NCBI GenBank assembly: GCA_945883615.1
Contig: CAMCYB010000021.1
Span: forward strand, 1 to 30,800
Reading direction: 5' to 3'
Source: Bordetella parapertussis
Lineage (GTDB): Bacteria; Pseudomonadota; Gammaproteobacteria; Burkholderiales; Burkholderiaceae_B
DNA length: 30,800 nt
Part shown: positions 8,159-16,664 of the stretch, piece after piece
How the letters are laid out: every line of letters begins with the position of its first letter
Numbering within the stretch: position 1 is the stretch's first letter
Position numbers and translations under genes: made by a program
The notes under the pieces: model-generated
What the model saw: only the letters and a program-made list of their open reading frames with translations
Told to the model about the DNA's origin: nothing
The model's database searches: none

Positions 8159-9284
8159 GCGAACGCTCAAATGATTGTAAGTATTCGATTAAGGCCTGAA
8201 CGCCTTCAATTGGTATGGCATTGTAAATTGATGCGCGCATGCCGCCTACACTTTTATGACCTTTAAGCTGCGTCAAGCCCTGCGCTTTAGCACCCTGCAA
8301 AAAGGCCTCGTTAAGTTTGTCGTCATGCAAAAAAAACGGCACATTCATGCGTGAGCGATCAGCGGGTCTGACGGGCAAACGATAAAATGATGACTGATCA
8401 AAATAATGATATAGCGCTTGGGCTTTGGCAATATTGCGTTGCTCAACGGCCGCCATGCCACCTTGCGCGAGAACCCACTTAAAAACCAAACCAGCGATAT
8501 AAATTGAGTAAGTGGGCGGGGTATTAAATTTAGACTTTTCGCGTGCCACGTTGGCGTAATCAAACGCCGAAGGGCACTGTGGCAATGCATGACCCAATAG
8601 GTCACGTCGCACAATCACAATCGTTACGCCGGCTGGGCCCGCATTTTTTTGTGCCCCTGCGTAGGTCATGCCCACCTTAGAAAAATCAAATGGGCGCGAT
8701 AAGAAATGTGATGAAGAGTCAACCACTAAAGGCACATCTGGGGCGCCTAGATCTGCCATGCGAGGCCAGTCTGCAAACTCAACACCCCCTATGGTTTCAT
8801 TGCTACATATGTGCAAATAAGACGCGCCAGGGTTCACTTGCCACGTGTTGGCTGCAGGCATCCAGTTTAAAGGTGCCCAAGTTTGATCGCCCTCTTGCAA
8901 AGCCTCTAGACTACTCGCTGCTATACGGCCTTGGCCGTAACGTTGTGACTCATCGAACGATTTTTTAGACCAAATACCCGACACCACGAAGTCAGCTGAA
9001 AGGGTGTCGGTCCTGCCCATCAAATTGAGCGGCACAATAGCGTTTTCCGCTGTGGCCCCACCCTGCATAAACAACACTGCGAATGCATCAGGAATATTCA
9101 ACAATGTACGCAAGTCGGCCTCAGCCTCATCGCATATCTGAGTGAACTCAGACCCGCGGTGGCTCATTTCCATCACCGACATACCACTGCCATGCCAGTC
9201 AAGCATCTCAGCCGCAGCTTGCTGTAAGACGGACTCAGGTAGAGCTGAGGGGCCTGCTGAAAAATTCCACGGTCGCTTGACCAT
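8151..9284 (-). CDS. serC: Phosphoserine aminotransferase
   Basis: It transaminates 3-phosphohydroxypyruvate in serine synthesis and 4-phosphohydroxythreonine in PLP synthesis, using glutamate and PLP. The 377-residue protein begins [20 protein letters not shown], the usual SerC opening. It has HRGSEF near 42, GGATAEN at 75-81, and the PLP lysine at 213 in [14 protein letters not shown]. Normal length is about 360-380. Its ATG overlaps the gyrA stop by one base (TAATG). The gyrA-serC-pheA arrangement is characteristic of betaproteobacteria. A product that makes PLP lies beside a PLP-dependent aminotransferase in the same operon. Confidence 0.96.
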   Translation of the reverse strand: MVKRPWNFSAGPSALPESVLQQAAAEMLDWHGSGMSVMEMSHRGSEFTQICDEAEADLRTLLNIPDAFAVLFMQGGATAENAIVPLNLMGRTDTLSADFVVSGIWSKKSFDESQRYGQGRIAASSLEALQEGDQTWAPLNWMPAANTWQVNPGASYLHICSNETIGGVEFADWPRMADLGAPDVPLVVDSSSHFLSRPFDFSKVGMTYAGAQKNAGPAGVTIVIVRRDLLGHALPQCPSAFDYANVAREKSKFNTPPTYSIYIAGLVFKWVLAQGGMAAVEQRNIAKAQALYHYFDQSSFYRLPVRPADRSRMNVPFFLHDDKLNEAFLQGAKAQGLTQLKGHKSVGGMRASIYNAIPIEGVQALIEYLQSFERSHG

Positions 9285-11998
9285 TATTCACCTTCGTTTG
9301 GCTTTTGTTCTGAATCAGTATTCTGTGCATCATTTGGTGCATCGTTCGGTGCATCACCTACAAAACCATCTGCTGCGTCGGCTGAAACATCATCGGCATT
9401 ATCACTGCTATCTTCGCTGTGATCTTCATCAGCATCGCTTTCAACCACGCGCCGTAGGCCAGACAACATGAACCCGTCGTCAACACTAATGAGGGTGACG
9501 CCTTGTGTGGCGCGACCCATTTCACGAATACCTTCAACCTTGGTGCGAACCAGCACGCCACCCGTTGTAATGAGCATAATTTCATCGCTTGACGACACCA
9601 ATACTGCGCCCACAACTTTACCGTTACGCGAAGAGGTTTGAATCGCAATCATGCCTTTGGTACCGCGACCATGTCGTGTGTACTCGGCAATTGAGGTACG
9701 TTTACCAAAACCGTTTTCAGTGGCCGTTAAGACGGCACGTGACTCGTCATCGGCAACTAACATGGCAATCACGTGCTGCCCATCTTCGAGCATCATGCCG
9801 CGCACACCGCGAGCCCCACGACCCATGGGGCGCACATCGTTTTCATCGAAACGCACGGCTTTACCCGAATCTGAAAACAACATGACATCGTGCTTGCCTG
9901 ACGTTAAATCAGCGCCAATGAGGTAGTCACCCTCATCAAGGGCCACTGCGATAATGCCGGCTTTGCGAGGGTTAGAAAAATCTGACAGCGGGGTTTTCTT
10001 GACCGTGCCACGTGACGTGGCCATAAAGACAGTTTGATCGTCTGTAAAGGCTTTGACTGGCAACACAACCGTTACTTTTTCACCGTCAACTAAGGGGAAC
10101 ATGTTAACGATGGGGCGGCCGCGTGCACCGCGCGTACCTTGTGGCACTTCCCAAACTTTGAGCCAATATACACGACCATGATCTGAGAAACACAACAAGA
10201 AGTCATGTGTATTGGCAATGAATAATTGGTCAACCCAATCGTCGTCTTTGGTTGCAGTGGCTTGTTTGCCACGACCCCCACGTCGTTGTGAGCGGTATTC
10301 AGAGAGGGGCTGACTTTTGATGTAACCCGTATGCGACAAGGTCACCACCATATCAGCTGGCGTGATCAAGTCTTCAGTGTCAAGCTCAGTGGCGTTGTGC
10401 TCTATTGAAGAGCGACGCAAATCACGCGCTTGGGTTGAAAACTCAGCTTTGATCGCATCTAACTCTTCACTGATAACAACGGTTATGCGTTCTGGTCTTG
10501 CTAAAATGTCGAGCAAATCAGAGATGGTGTCCATCACTGTTTTGTATTCGTTAACAATTTTGTCTTGCTCAAGGCCTGTTAAACGTTGCAAACGCATATT
10601 TAATATTTCTTGCGCCTGCGTATCGCTTAATCGGTAGTTACCGGTGTCTTGCAAACCAAACTCAGCTAACAAACCATCAGGCCGGTAAGCAATGCGACCC
10701 CCCATGGTTTGCCCATCAGCGCGCGACAACATTTCACGTACTAATGATGAATCCCAAGTGCGGGCCATCAAGTTTTGACGGGCAACCGGTGGCGTCGGTG
10801 CAGCTTTGATGATGGCAATGAAGTCATCAATGTTGGCTAATGCAACCGCTAAACCCTCTAAAACATGACCTCTCTCACGCGCTTTACGTAGTTGAAATAC
10901 CGTGCGGCGTGTTACTACCTCGCGACGGTGAGCCAAGAAATACTCAACCATCTGTTTGAGATTTAACAAGCGTGGCTGACCATCAACTAAAGCCACCAAA
11001 TTCATACCAAAGGTATCTTGTAACTGAGTGTGCTTATACAAATTGTTTAAGATGACTTCAGGAACCTCGCCGCGCTTGAGCTCAATTACTAAGCGCATAC
11101 CGTCTTTGTCAGACTCGTCACGAATATCTGAAATACCTTCAATTTTTTTATCGTTTACCAGTTCGGCAATACGCTCTTGAAGTGTTTTCTTGTTAACTTG
11201 ATAAGGTAATTCGTCAACCACAATCATTTGACGGTTTGTTTTGTCAATATCTTCAAAGTGCGTTTTAGCGCGCATGATGACGCGACCACGACCGGTACGG
11301 TAACCTTCACGCACGCCAGACATGCCATAAATAATACCGCCCGTGGGGAAGTCAGGCGCTTTAATAATTTCGAGCAACTCATCAACTGTGCAAGTGGGGT
11401 TGCGCAAAGCGTGCAAACAACCGTCAACCACTTCAGACAAATTATGCGGCGGAATGTTTGTGGCCATGCCCACTGCAATACCCGAGCTGCCATTTACCAA
11501 TAAGTTAGGTAACCGTGAAGGTAAGAGTAAGGGCTCATATTCACTACCATCGTAGTTCGGACCAAAATCAACCGTTTCTTGGTCGATGTCGGCTAACAAC
11601 TCATGGGCAATTTTAGAGAGACGAATTTCGGTGTAGCGCATGGCTGCCGCACTATCGCCATCAATTGAGCCAAAGTTACCTTGACCGTCGACCAACATAT
11701 AACGTAGAGAAAAATCTTGCGCCATACGAACGATTGTGTCGTAAACCGCTTGATCACCGTGCGGGTGATATTTACCAATGACGTCACCCACGATACGTGC
11801 CGATTTTTTATAGGCATGATTCCAATCATTATTGAGCTCATGCATAGCAAATAAGACACGACGATGCACGGGCTTTAAGCCATCACGCACGTCAGGTAGA
11901 GCTCGACCCACGATTACGCTCATTGCATAATCGAGATAACTGCGCCGCATTTCCTCTTCTAATGAAATTGGGAGCGTTTCCTTGGCGAAGGAATTCAT
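9284..11998 (-). CDS. gyrA: DNA gyrase subunit A
   Basis: GyrA is the breakage-reunion subunit of gyrase, which introduces negative supercoils together with GyrB. The 904-residue protein begins [18 protein letters not shown] use the ATG at 11998; a GTG at 12013 would add five residues that do not match the family. Numbering coincides with E. coli: catalytic Tyr122 in RYTE, Asp87 present, and Gln at position 83 where E. coli has Ser. The GyrA box QRRGGRG opens the beta-pinwheel C-terminal domain needed for DNA wrapping. The last 50 or so residues form an acidic tail with DAPN repeats. It is the first gene of the minus-strand cluster and is divergent from ompA. Confidence 0.97.
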   Translation of the reverse strand: MNSFAKETLPISLEEEMRRSYLDYAMSVIVGRALPDVRDGLKPVHRRVLFAMHELNNDWNHAYKKSARIVGDVIGKYHPHGDQAVYDTIVRMAQDFSLRYMLVDGQGNFGSIDGDSAAAMRYTEIRLSKIAHELLADIDQETVDFGPNYDGSEYEPLLLPSRLPNLLVNGSSGIAVGMATNIPPHNLSEVVDGCLHALRNPTCTVDELLEIIKAPDFPTGGIIYGMSGVREGYRTGRGRVIMRAKTHFEDIDKTNRQMIVVDELPYQVNKKTLQERIAELVNDKKIEGISDIRDESDKDGMRLVIELKRGEVPEVILNNLYKHTQLQDTFGMNLVALVDGQPRLLNLKQMVEYFLAHRREVVTRRTVFQLRKARERGHVLEGLAVALANIDDFIAIIKAAPTPPVARQNLMARTWDSSLVREMLSRADGQTMGGRIAYRPDGLLAEFGLQDTGNYRLSDTQAQEILNMRLQRLTGLEQDKIVNEYKTVMDTISDLLDILARPERITVVISEELDAIKAEFSTQARDLRRSSIEHNATELDTEDLITPADMVVTLSHTGYIKSQPLSEYRSQRRGGRGKQATATKDDDWVDQLFIANTHDFLLCFSDHGRVYWLKVWEVPQGTRGARGRPIVNMFPLVDGEKVTVVLPVKAFTDDQTVFMATSRGTVKKTPLSDFSNPRKAGIIAVALDEGDYLIGADLTSGKHDVMLFSDSGKAVRFDENDVRPMGRGARGVRGMMLEDGQHVIAMLVADDESRAVLTATENGFGKRTSIAEYTRHGRGTKGMIAIQTSSRNGKVVGAVLVSSSDEIMLITTGGVLVRTKVEGIREMGRATQGVTLISVDDGFMLSGLRRVVESDADEDHSEDSSDNADDVSADAADGFVGDAPNDAPNDAQNTDSEQKPNEGE
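9323..9358 (-). repeat. 12-bp in-frame tandem repeat in the gyrA acidic tail
   Basis: Three units of 12 bases, each containing GTGCATC on the plus strand with a period of 12, encode DAPN, DAPN and DAQN near the GyrA C-terminus. The length is a multiple of three, so copy changes keep the frame. The acidic GyrA tail is known to tune wrapping and supercoiling in other bacteria. Confidence 0.75.
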
Positions 11999-12105
11999 AG
12001 GCGGTATCACCACTTAAGTAAGATGTGAACAACAAAAAGTAACTTGCCATTCTACACCGCCCTAAATCATTCCTGCCTTTATCAACTTGAGCTTTGTTGA
12101 CCAAG

Positions 12106-12127
12106 CTTGTTGTCAAAAACCAACAAG
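12106..12127. repeat. 7-bp inverted repeat, possible operator
   Basis: CTTGTTG (12106-12112) and CAACAAG (12121-12127) are exact reverse complements with an 8-base loop. The site overlaps promoter-like hexamers on both strands (TTGTCA on plus, TTGACA on minus), so a regulator bound here could affect both gyrA and ompA. The function is speculative. Confidence 0.4.
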
Positions 12128-12138
12128 AAATGTCTAAA
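12110..12138 (+). promoter_or_regulatory. ompA: Candidate ompA promoter
   Basis: TTGTCA (12110-12115, five of six matches to consensus) and TCTAAA (12133-12138, four of six) are 17 bases apart. The transcript would begin near 12145 and carry a 5' leader of about 210 bases. That would fit the structured leader seen downstream. Other starts nearer ompA cannot be excluded. Confidence 0.3.
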
Positions 12139-12225
12139 TTTGATTAATTTAGGGGTATAGAGCCATCGATTTGGCATAAGGGGCTTTCAATTTTCGTGAA
12201 ATAGCTTAAGATTCACATCAACACG

Positions 12226-12299
12226 CAGGAAACCCGGTGTGTATGATTTTTTTTAACTTGCTCTTAGCGTTGCTATACCGGCCCCGTTTCCTGTTTTTT
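12226..12299 (+). promoter_or_regulatory. Long-range stem-loop ending in a U-run in the ompA leader
   Basis: CAGGAAAC (12226-12233) pairs exactly with GTTTCCTG (12286-12293). CCGGT (12234-12238) can extend the stem with ACCGG (12277-12281) across a small internal loop. Six T follow directly at 12294-12299. The shape is that of an intrinsic terminator placed about 55 bases before the ompA ATG, so it may be an attenuator or a stabilising leader structure. It could also end an upstream transcript. Confidence 0.5.
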
Positions 12300-12354
12300 G
12301 CGGCCAGTGTTCGCTGCGAGTCACTAACCCAGCTTAAAGCTCACGAGGAGAACC

Positions 12355-12918
12355 ATGATTAAAACCTCCAAAATCGCTCTAGCAGTTGCCTTCGCTGCCA
12401 TCACAGCATCAGGCGCCGCTTCAGCCCAAACTAACGACAACTGGCGCAATTCATCTGGCGAGGTTTGGAAGAATTCGTCAGGCCAATGCTGGCAAGACAA
12501 CTTCTGGACCCCTGCTACTGCTGATCCTTCATGCACAGATCAAAAGAAAGGTAGTGCTCCTGTTTCGAACAAAGTTGTGTTCAGTGCTGACACATTCTTT
12601 GATTTCGACAAGTCAAATTTAAAGCCTGAAGGCCGCAAGTTACTTGACCAAGTCGCACAGCAAGTTCAATCAGTAAAATTAGAGACCGTTATTGCTGTAG
12701 GCTACACCGATGCAATCGGTTCAGTCCAGTATAACTTGGGCTTGTCAATGCGCCGTGCCAATGCTGTTAAAGCATACTTGGTATCAAAAGGTGTTGATGC
12801 TAACCGTATCTACACAGAAGGCAAAGGCAAGGCTGATCCCGTCGCTTCTAACGCAACCGCTGATGGTCGCGCCAAGAACCGCCGTGTAGAGGTCGAAATC
12901 GTCGGTAGCCGCATGTAA
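12355..12918 (+). CDS. ompA: OmpA-family outer-membrane protein
   Basis: This 187-residue protein has a clear Sec signal peptide (MIKTSKIALAVAFAAITASG, cleavage likely after ASA at residue 24). A short linker containing two NSSG motifs and two cysteines follows, then a C-terminal OmpA-like peptidoglycan-binding domain from about residue 70. That domain shows FDFDKSNLKPEG and the signature TD-x10-LS-x2-RA-x2-V. It lacks the eight-stranded barrel of E. coli OmpA, so it is a small periplasmic or outer-membrane-associated anchor, as in Bordetella. GAGGAG gives a strong ribosome-binding site. A structured leader precedes it and a terminator follows, so it is probably transcribed alone. Confidence 0.92.
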   Translation: MIKTSKIALAVAFAAITASGAASAQTNDNWRNSSGEVWKNSSGQCWQDNFWTPATADPSCTDQKKGSAPVSNKVVFSADTFFDFDKSNLKPEGRKLLDQVAQQVQSVKLETVIAVGYTDAIGSVQYNLGLSMRRANAVKAYLVSKGVDANRIYTEGKGKADPVASNATADGRAKNRRVEVEIVGSRM

Positions 12919-12962
12919 GCTACGAACGATTCGTTCGAAAATGAGTGTTTCGGCACTCAATT

Positions 12963-12989
12963 AAAAGGCCTCCTTGTGGGGCCTTTTTT
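12963..12989 (+). terminator. Intrinsic terminator after ompA
   Basis: AAAAGGCC (12963-12970) pairs with GGCCTTTT (12980-12987) around a short loop, and the T-run continues to 12989. It lies 45 bases past the ompA stop. The flanking A and T runs make it usable on both strands, though no minus-strand gene ends here. Confidence 0.85.
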
Positions 12990-13016
12990 GTCGCCACGTT
13001 TTTTGTCGTATATAGT
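12988..13016 (+). promoter_or_regulatory. ubiG: Candidate ubiG promoter
   Basis: TTGTCG (12988-12993) and TATAGT (13011-13016) are separated by 17 bases and match the sigma-70 consensus at four and five positions. The -10 ends only six bases before the ubiG ATG at 13023. The predicted transcription start therefore falls on or next to the start codon. The -35 touches the ompA terminator tail. Confidence 0.55.
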
Positions 13017-13022
13017 GTCAAA

Positions 13023-13808
13023 ATGATGAATCAATCACCTACCCCCCCCGCTCAAGAGGCGTCACATGCACATTCAGCTGAGGCTGCTGAACCTGTCGCC
13101 GCCCCCCTTCACCCAAACGTTGATCAAGGCGAGCTCGATAAATTTAGCGCCCTTGCCTCGCGTTGGTGGGACCCTACAACAGAGTTTAGGCCTCTGCACG
13201 AAATTAACCCGCTTCGCCTCGCCTGGATCATTGACCAGATTGAAGGCGGCCTGAGCGGCAAACAAGTGCTTGATGTCGGTTGTGGTGGTGGTATTTTGGC
13301 GGAAGCAATGGCCAAGGCCGGCGGTCACGTAACAGGCATCGATTTGGCTGACAAATCGCTTAAAGTCGCTAAATTGCATAGCCTAGAGTCAGGTGTAGAG
13401 GTTCATTACGAGTCAATTAGTGCAGAGGCTTTAGCTGAACGAGCCCCAGGCCAGTTTGATGTCGTGACCTGTATGGAAATGCTTGAACACGTACCTGACC
13501 CAAGTGCCACCGTTCGCGCCTGCGCCACGTTGGTTAAACCGGGTGGTTGGGTCTTTTTTTCAACACTGAATCGCAACCCTAAATCATTTTTATTTGCAAT
13601 CATTGGGGCTGAGTACGTGTTGCAACTTTTGCCGCGCGGTACACACCGTTGGCAATCTTTTATCAAACCCAGCGAGCTATCAGAAGCCGCGCGACTCGCC
13701 AACCTCACCACAGTTTGCTTTAAAGGTATGGTTTACAACCCCTTTAATCAGCGTTACTCGTTGAGTGCAAACACTGATGTGAACTACTTGATGGCGACGC
13801 GTAAATGA
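13023..13808 (+). CDS. ubiG: Ubiquinone biosynthesis O-methyltransferase
   Basis: UbiG performs both O-methylations of ubiquinone synthesis with S-adenosylmethionine. The 261-residue protein has the family opening [19 protein letters not shown] near residue 34. The SAM motif [13 protein letters not shown] follows near residue 82, then [15 protein letters not shown] and [13 protein letters not shown]. The ATG at 13023 (tandem ATGATG) is preferred over an upstream in-frame start at 12945, because that 26-residue extension would cross the ompA terminator and reads as non-conserved sequence. No Shine-Dalgarno is visible before the ATG. It overlaps the next gene by four bases (ATGA). Confidence 0.94.
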   Translation: MMNQSPTPPAQEASHAHSAEAAEPVAAPLHPNVDQGELDKFSALASRWWDPTTEFRPLHEINPLRLAWIIDQIEGGLSGKQVLDVGCGGGILAEAMAKAGGHVTGIDLADKSLKVAKLHSLESGVEVHYESISAEALAERAPGQFDVVTCMEMLEHVPDPSATVRACATLVKPGGWVFFSTLNRNPKSFLFAIIGAEYVLQLLPRGTHRWQSFIKPSELSEAARLANLTTVCFKGMVYNPFNQRYSLSANTDVNYLMATRK

Positions 13809-14473
13809 ATGGTTTGGTTTTGTTTGACTTTGATGGCACGTTTGCCGATACGGCACCTGATATGGCTGCTGCCGCGAATATGCAACGGGCCAAACACGGT
13901 CTTGAACCCTTGCCAGTCGAAATCTTAAGACCAATGGTGTCGATGGGTGCACGAGGTTTGGTTAAAGCAGCACTGTCTTTTGATGTTGACCACCCAGACT
14001 TTGAAACCGCTCGGCAAGGGTTTCTAAATGATTATGAACAAGTGATGACCGCTGAGACCCGTCTTTTTGACGGCATTCAAACACTACTTGAACAAATACG
14101 TGCAGCACATATGCAGTGGGGTATTGTGACCAACAAACATACCTTTTTAGCTGAACCCATCATGACGTTTTTAAACTTACCTGACTGTGCGGTGCTGGTC
14201 TGTGGCGACACTTGCGCTTTTGCTAAGCCGCACCCCATGCCGCTTGAACATGCAGCAAAACAAGTCGGTGTGAGTGTTGATCAGTGTGTCTATATTGGTG
14301 ATGACTTACGAGATATACAGTCAGCACGTGCGGCAGGCATGCCATCGATTGCAGCGGCTTATGGCTACTGCGGGGAACACCCTGTGGGGGAATGGCAAGC
14401 CGACTATATTGCTCACAGCACTGCTGAGTTATGGCCTGCCATTAAGCATGCTAGGGGTTTGGCAAGTCAATAA
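13805..14473 (+). CDS. gph: HAD-family sugar-phosphate phosphatase (Gph or MupP)
   Basis: This 222-residue HAD hydrolase has motif I DFDGT with Asp8 (nucleophile) and Asp10, a helical cap domain, motif II in GIVTNKH, the KPHP lysine motif and motif [13 protein letters not shown]. The sequence fits phosphoglycolate phosphatase, which removes 2-phosphoglycolate. In Pseudomonas, however, the phosphatase coded next to ubiG near gyrA is MupP, which dephosphorylates N-acetylmuramic acid 6-phosphate in cell-wall recycling. The same neighbourhood here makes that a real alternative. It overlaps ubiG by four bases, so the two are co-translated. The symbol is provisional. Confidence 0.85.
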   Translation: MNGLVLFDFDGTFADTAPDMAAAANMQRAKHGLEPLPVEILRPMVSMGARGLVKAALSFDVDHPDFETARQGFLNDYEQVMTAETRLFDGIQTLLEQIRAAHMQWGIVTNKHTFLAEPIMTFLNLPDCAVLVCGDTCAFAKPHPMPLEHAAKQVGVSVDQCVYIGDDLRDIQSARAAGMPSIAAAYGYCGEHPVGEWQADYIAHSTAELWPAIKHARGLASQ

Positions 14474-14486
14474 TCGAACAAAATAG

Positions 14487-15062
14487 CTAGATAAAAAAAC
14501 GCCTGACCCGTTGCGCTAAAAACGCAGCGAGTACGGCTTTAATCAAGTCGCCAGGCAAAAAAACCACAATCACGTTAAGCGCTTTACCGAGCGACATACC
14601 CGTGACAACTGAGAGCCAAGGCACCCCAACCAAGTAAACCACGACCACACCACCGACCAATGCGGCTAAAGTATTGCGCGTGATGGCAACCCAAGCTCGA
14701 TCATTCGTTTGCATCGTAGCAGGTGCCCCAGCGGGACCAAAAAGGCTCACTTTTGCGAGCCAACCTGTCACTATCGCACCGAGTATCATGCCCAACAAAA
14801 AACCACCTGTGGGGCCTAATAAGACCGCTAAACCACCCCGTGCGCCAGGCAACACCGGAAAACCGATTGCAGCCAACACAGCATAAAGTAAAACCGACAA
14901 ACCAGCAGCGCGCGGGCCAATAATCAAGCCAGCCAACATCACCACAAGTGTTTGTAGTGTGAGCGGTACAGGCACCAATGGCATAGGTATAGGTGGCACG
15001 ATTGCAAGCGCACACAAAAGCGCCGTAAATAAAGCTGACAGAACAAGGGTTCGCGTAGTCAT
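14487..15062 (-). CDS. bioY: Biotin ECF transporter substrate-binding subunit BioY
   Basis: BioY is the S-component that binds biotin in the membrane and docks to an EcfT/EcfA module. The 191-residue protein is almost wholly hydrophobic with about six membrane segments. It shows family landmarks such as PIPMPLVPVPLTLQTL near residue 25 and GPTGGFLLG near residue 85. It is the last gene of a minus-strand bioM-bioN-bioY set, 132 bases after bioN. That gap contains a possible separate promoter and short repeats. GGA about nine bases before the ATG serves as the ribosome-binding site. The gene converges on the gph end with a 13-base gap and no clear terminator. Confidence 0.93.
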   Translation of the reverse strand: MTTRTLVLSALFTALLCALAIVPPIPMPLVPVPLTLQTLVVMLAGLIIGPRAAGLSVLLYAVLAAIGFPVLPGARGGLAVLLGPTGGFLLGMILGAIVTGWLAKVSLFGPAGAPATMQTNDRAWVAITRNTLAALVGGVVVVYLVGVPWLSVVTGMSLGKALNVIVVFLPGDLIKAVLAAFLAQRVRRFFI

Positions 15063-15088
15063 AAAACAATTCCAGTTTTTAAATCAAA

Positions 15089-15117
15089 ATTAAACGCCTG
15101 TTGAAGGCCTACACCAA
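15089..15117 (-). promoter_or_regulatory. Candidate internal promoter for bioY
   Basis: On the minus strand TTGGTG (15117-15112) and TTTAAT (15094-15089) are 17 bases apart. The -10 matches consensus at five of six and the -35 at three. It lies in the unusually long bioN-bioY gap. I see no BirA-like operator overlapping it. Confidence 0.3.
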
Positions 15118-15160
15118 CTGCTATTGATGACTGCTCACCATGACAGCTTATAACGACTAA

Positions 15161-15200
15161 TGACTCATGACTGCTCATGACTGCTCATGACGGCTCATGT
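15161..15200. repeat. Degenerate 10-bp tandem repeats at the bioN 3' end
   Basis: CTGCTCATGA occurs exactly at 15171-15180 and 15181-15190, with variants at 15161-15170 (TGACTCATGA) and 15191-15200 (CGGCTCATGT) and a further partial copy at 15131. The array runs into the last codons of bioN. It looks like replication slippage; on the minus strand each unit offers in-frame stops. Confidence 0.8.
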
Positions 15201-15899
15201 TGACGGCTTGTTTTGAGCAAACGCTTCAATGTTTGAAGACTCAGACGTAAAGCTTACACCCAATTGCCGCGCATCAATGGCATCAGTCAGGGCTTGCGCA
15301 CGAGCCAATGTACGCACCAGCATAGGCACCAACATGTTGTGTGTTTTAATTTTTATACCCCGCGCCTGTTGTGCCTCGCGCACTTGGTGCCACTGCTGCG
15401 CAAGCAATGGTATGAGCCGAATAGTTAAGCCAAACAATAACGCGATACGTGCAGGGTTAGCACGAAATAACCGAGTAACTGGAGTGATAACTGCTTCAAC
15501 CACCTGCATCATGGCAGTGGTAGAAGTCGTAATCATGACCGTTTGTGCGGCTGCCCAAAGGGCAATCAGGCGAAATAACGTCACTGCCCCTTCTTGTACG
15601 CCCGACAACCAAGTCATATAGGCGAATAAAAAAATAAAGGTAAGCGCAATAGGCCATATGCTTGGCCAAGACCAGGGGTGTGGGTCTCGCACCCGAAACC
15701 AAATAGTCAACATGACCGCAGCGATGACACCCAACCACAGCCAGTTTTTTAGCAAAATCAGTGCCGTACTGAAAACAATTAAACCCAAAAGCTTCAAACT
15801 TGCCGGCACCCTTTGTAAAGTTCGATACAAAACACCACGCACGTCATTTCGCATGCGACCGCCTGTGCTGTTTTGTGGGCCTAATTTACGGGTCTTCAT
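15195..15899 (-). CDS. bioN: ECF transporter transmembrane subunit (EcfT/BioN)
   Basis: This is the integral membrane subunit that couples ATP hydrolysis by the ATPase to movement of the biotin-binding BioY. The 234-residue protein has several membrane helices in its first half. It also has the two short EcfT coupling motifs: REAQQARGIKI near residue 178, and ARAQALTDAIDARQLG near residue 204, in which the A-R-G/Q pattern contacts the ATPase. The ATG at 15899 is preceded by a five-codon frame (see findings); Met16 is a possible alternative start. It follows bioM by 25 bases. The flanking bioM and bioY identify the substrate as biotin rather than another vitamin. Confidence 0.9.
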   Translation of the reverse strand: MKTRKLGPQNSTGGRMRNDVRGVLYRTLQRVPASLKLLGLIVFSTALILLKNWLWLGVIAAVMLTIWFRVRDPHPWSWPSIWPIALTFIFLFAYMTWLSGVQEGAVTLFRLIALWAAAQTVMITTSTTAMMQVVEAVITPVTRLFRANPARIALLFGLTIRLIPLLAQQWHQVREAQQARGIKIKTHNMLVPMLVRTLARAQALTDAIDARQLGVSFTSESSNIEAFAQNKPST

Positions 15900-15924
15900 G
15901 AATACAAACCCATGCTAAAAAACC

Positions 15925-16611
15925 TCATTTTTCCTGCTCCATAAACTCAACATACCACTCTAAGGCAGTCTGGGGTGAGCTGTCGTGCACGACTTGACCT
16001 TGGTCAATTACCAACACTCGATCAAAGTTTGCTAATAAAGCTAAGTCGTGTGTGACCATGATGATGGGTTGGGAAAGTTTAGAAACAATTTGCATAAATC
16101 GGTTGCGATAACGCAGGTCAAGCTGAGTGGTCGGCTCGTCTAAAACAAGTATTTGCGGTTCTAAACTGAGCACAGCGGCTAACGCGACCAGTTGCTTTTC
16201 ACCACCCGACAATTGATGCACAGCACGGTCAATTAACGATTGAATACCTAAGCGAGACAAGGTTTCTTTGATACGCACCTGACGCTCTGACGCAAGCTTT
16301 AGACGCGATTTAAGACCAAAATCAAGGTCTTCAGACACCACGGGAAAGACTATTTGATTGTCTGGGTTTTGAAACACAAAACCCACTTGTCGTCTAATCT
16401 GTTTAACATCGACCGAAACATTGAGCCCATTGACTGTGACCGAGCCTGACGTTGGGGTCACTAAGCCGTTGATAAGCCTTACCAAGGTGCTTTTACCTGA
16501 CCCGTTCGCACCGATCACGCCAATGCGTGATTCAGTTAAGTTAAGCGATACGTCTTGTAAAATTTGCCGAGTAGCCTGTTCAAAACAGATCTGATTAAAG
16601 TTTATCAACAT
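15925..16611 (-). CDS. bioM: ECF transporter ATP-binding subunit (EcfA/BioM)
   Basis: This is the ABC ATPase that powers the biotin transporter. The 228-residue protein has Walker A GANGSGKS at 34-41, a Q-loop in VFQNPDNQIVF as is typical of EcfA-type proteins, the signature LSGGEKQ, Walker B ILVLDEPT and the switch histidine in MVTHD. The single ATPase gene implies a homodimer, as in BioMNY. It is the first gene of the minus-strand set and is divergent from msrB with only 53 bases between the start codons. I found no obvious BirA or BioR palindrome there. Confidence 0.92.
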   Translation of the reverse strand: MLINFNQICFEQATRQILQDVSLNLTESRIGVIGANGSGKSTLVRLINGLVTPTSGSVTVNGLNVSVDVKQIRRQVGFVFQNPDNQIVFPVVSEDLDFGLKSRLKLASERQVRIKETLSRLGIQSLIDRAVHQLSGGEKQLVALAAVLSLEPQILVLDEPTTQLDLRYRNRFMQIVSKLSQPIIMVTHDLALLANFDRVLVIDQGQVVHDSSPQTALEWYVEFMEQEK

Positions 16612-16664
16612 AATGGGTTTAAAGCGTAGAACCTTTTTAAATTATTACACTCATAGAGACTCAT

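Larger units (their letters stand above)
11999..12354. other. Divergent gyrA-ompA intergenic region (356 bases)
   Basis: No gene is visible here. It holds a 7-bp inverted repeat at 12106-12127, a possible ompA promoter at 12110-12138, and a long-range stem with a U-run at 12226-12299 in the ompA leader. A perfect TTGACA on the minus strand (12116-12111) has no convincing -10 at the usual distance for gyrA. TAGAAT on the minus strand about 50 bases before the gyrA ATG is a possible -10 without a good -35. The Shine-Dalgarno for ompA is GAGGAG about 5 bases before its ATG. Confidence 0.6.

Noticed and set aside
12111..12116. Perfect TTGACA as gyrA -35 on the minus strand
   Set aside because: No acceptable -10 hexamer lies 16-18 bases downstream on that strand, so it is not called as a promoter.
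12945..13022. Extended ubiG start at 12945
   Set aside because: The added 26 residues cross the ompA terminator and look like translated non-coding sequence; UbiG homology begins well after 13023.
16612..16664. BirA-type biotin operator between bioM and msrB
   Set aside because: GGTT and AACC occur (16616-16633) but in the wrong relative orientation and spacing for the AACC-N-GGTT biotin operator.
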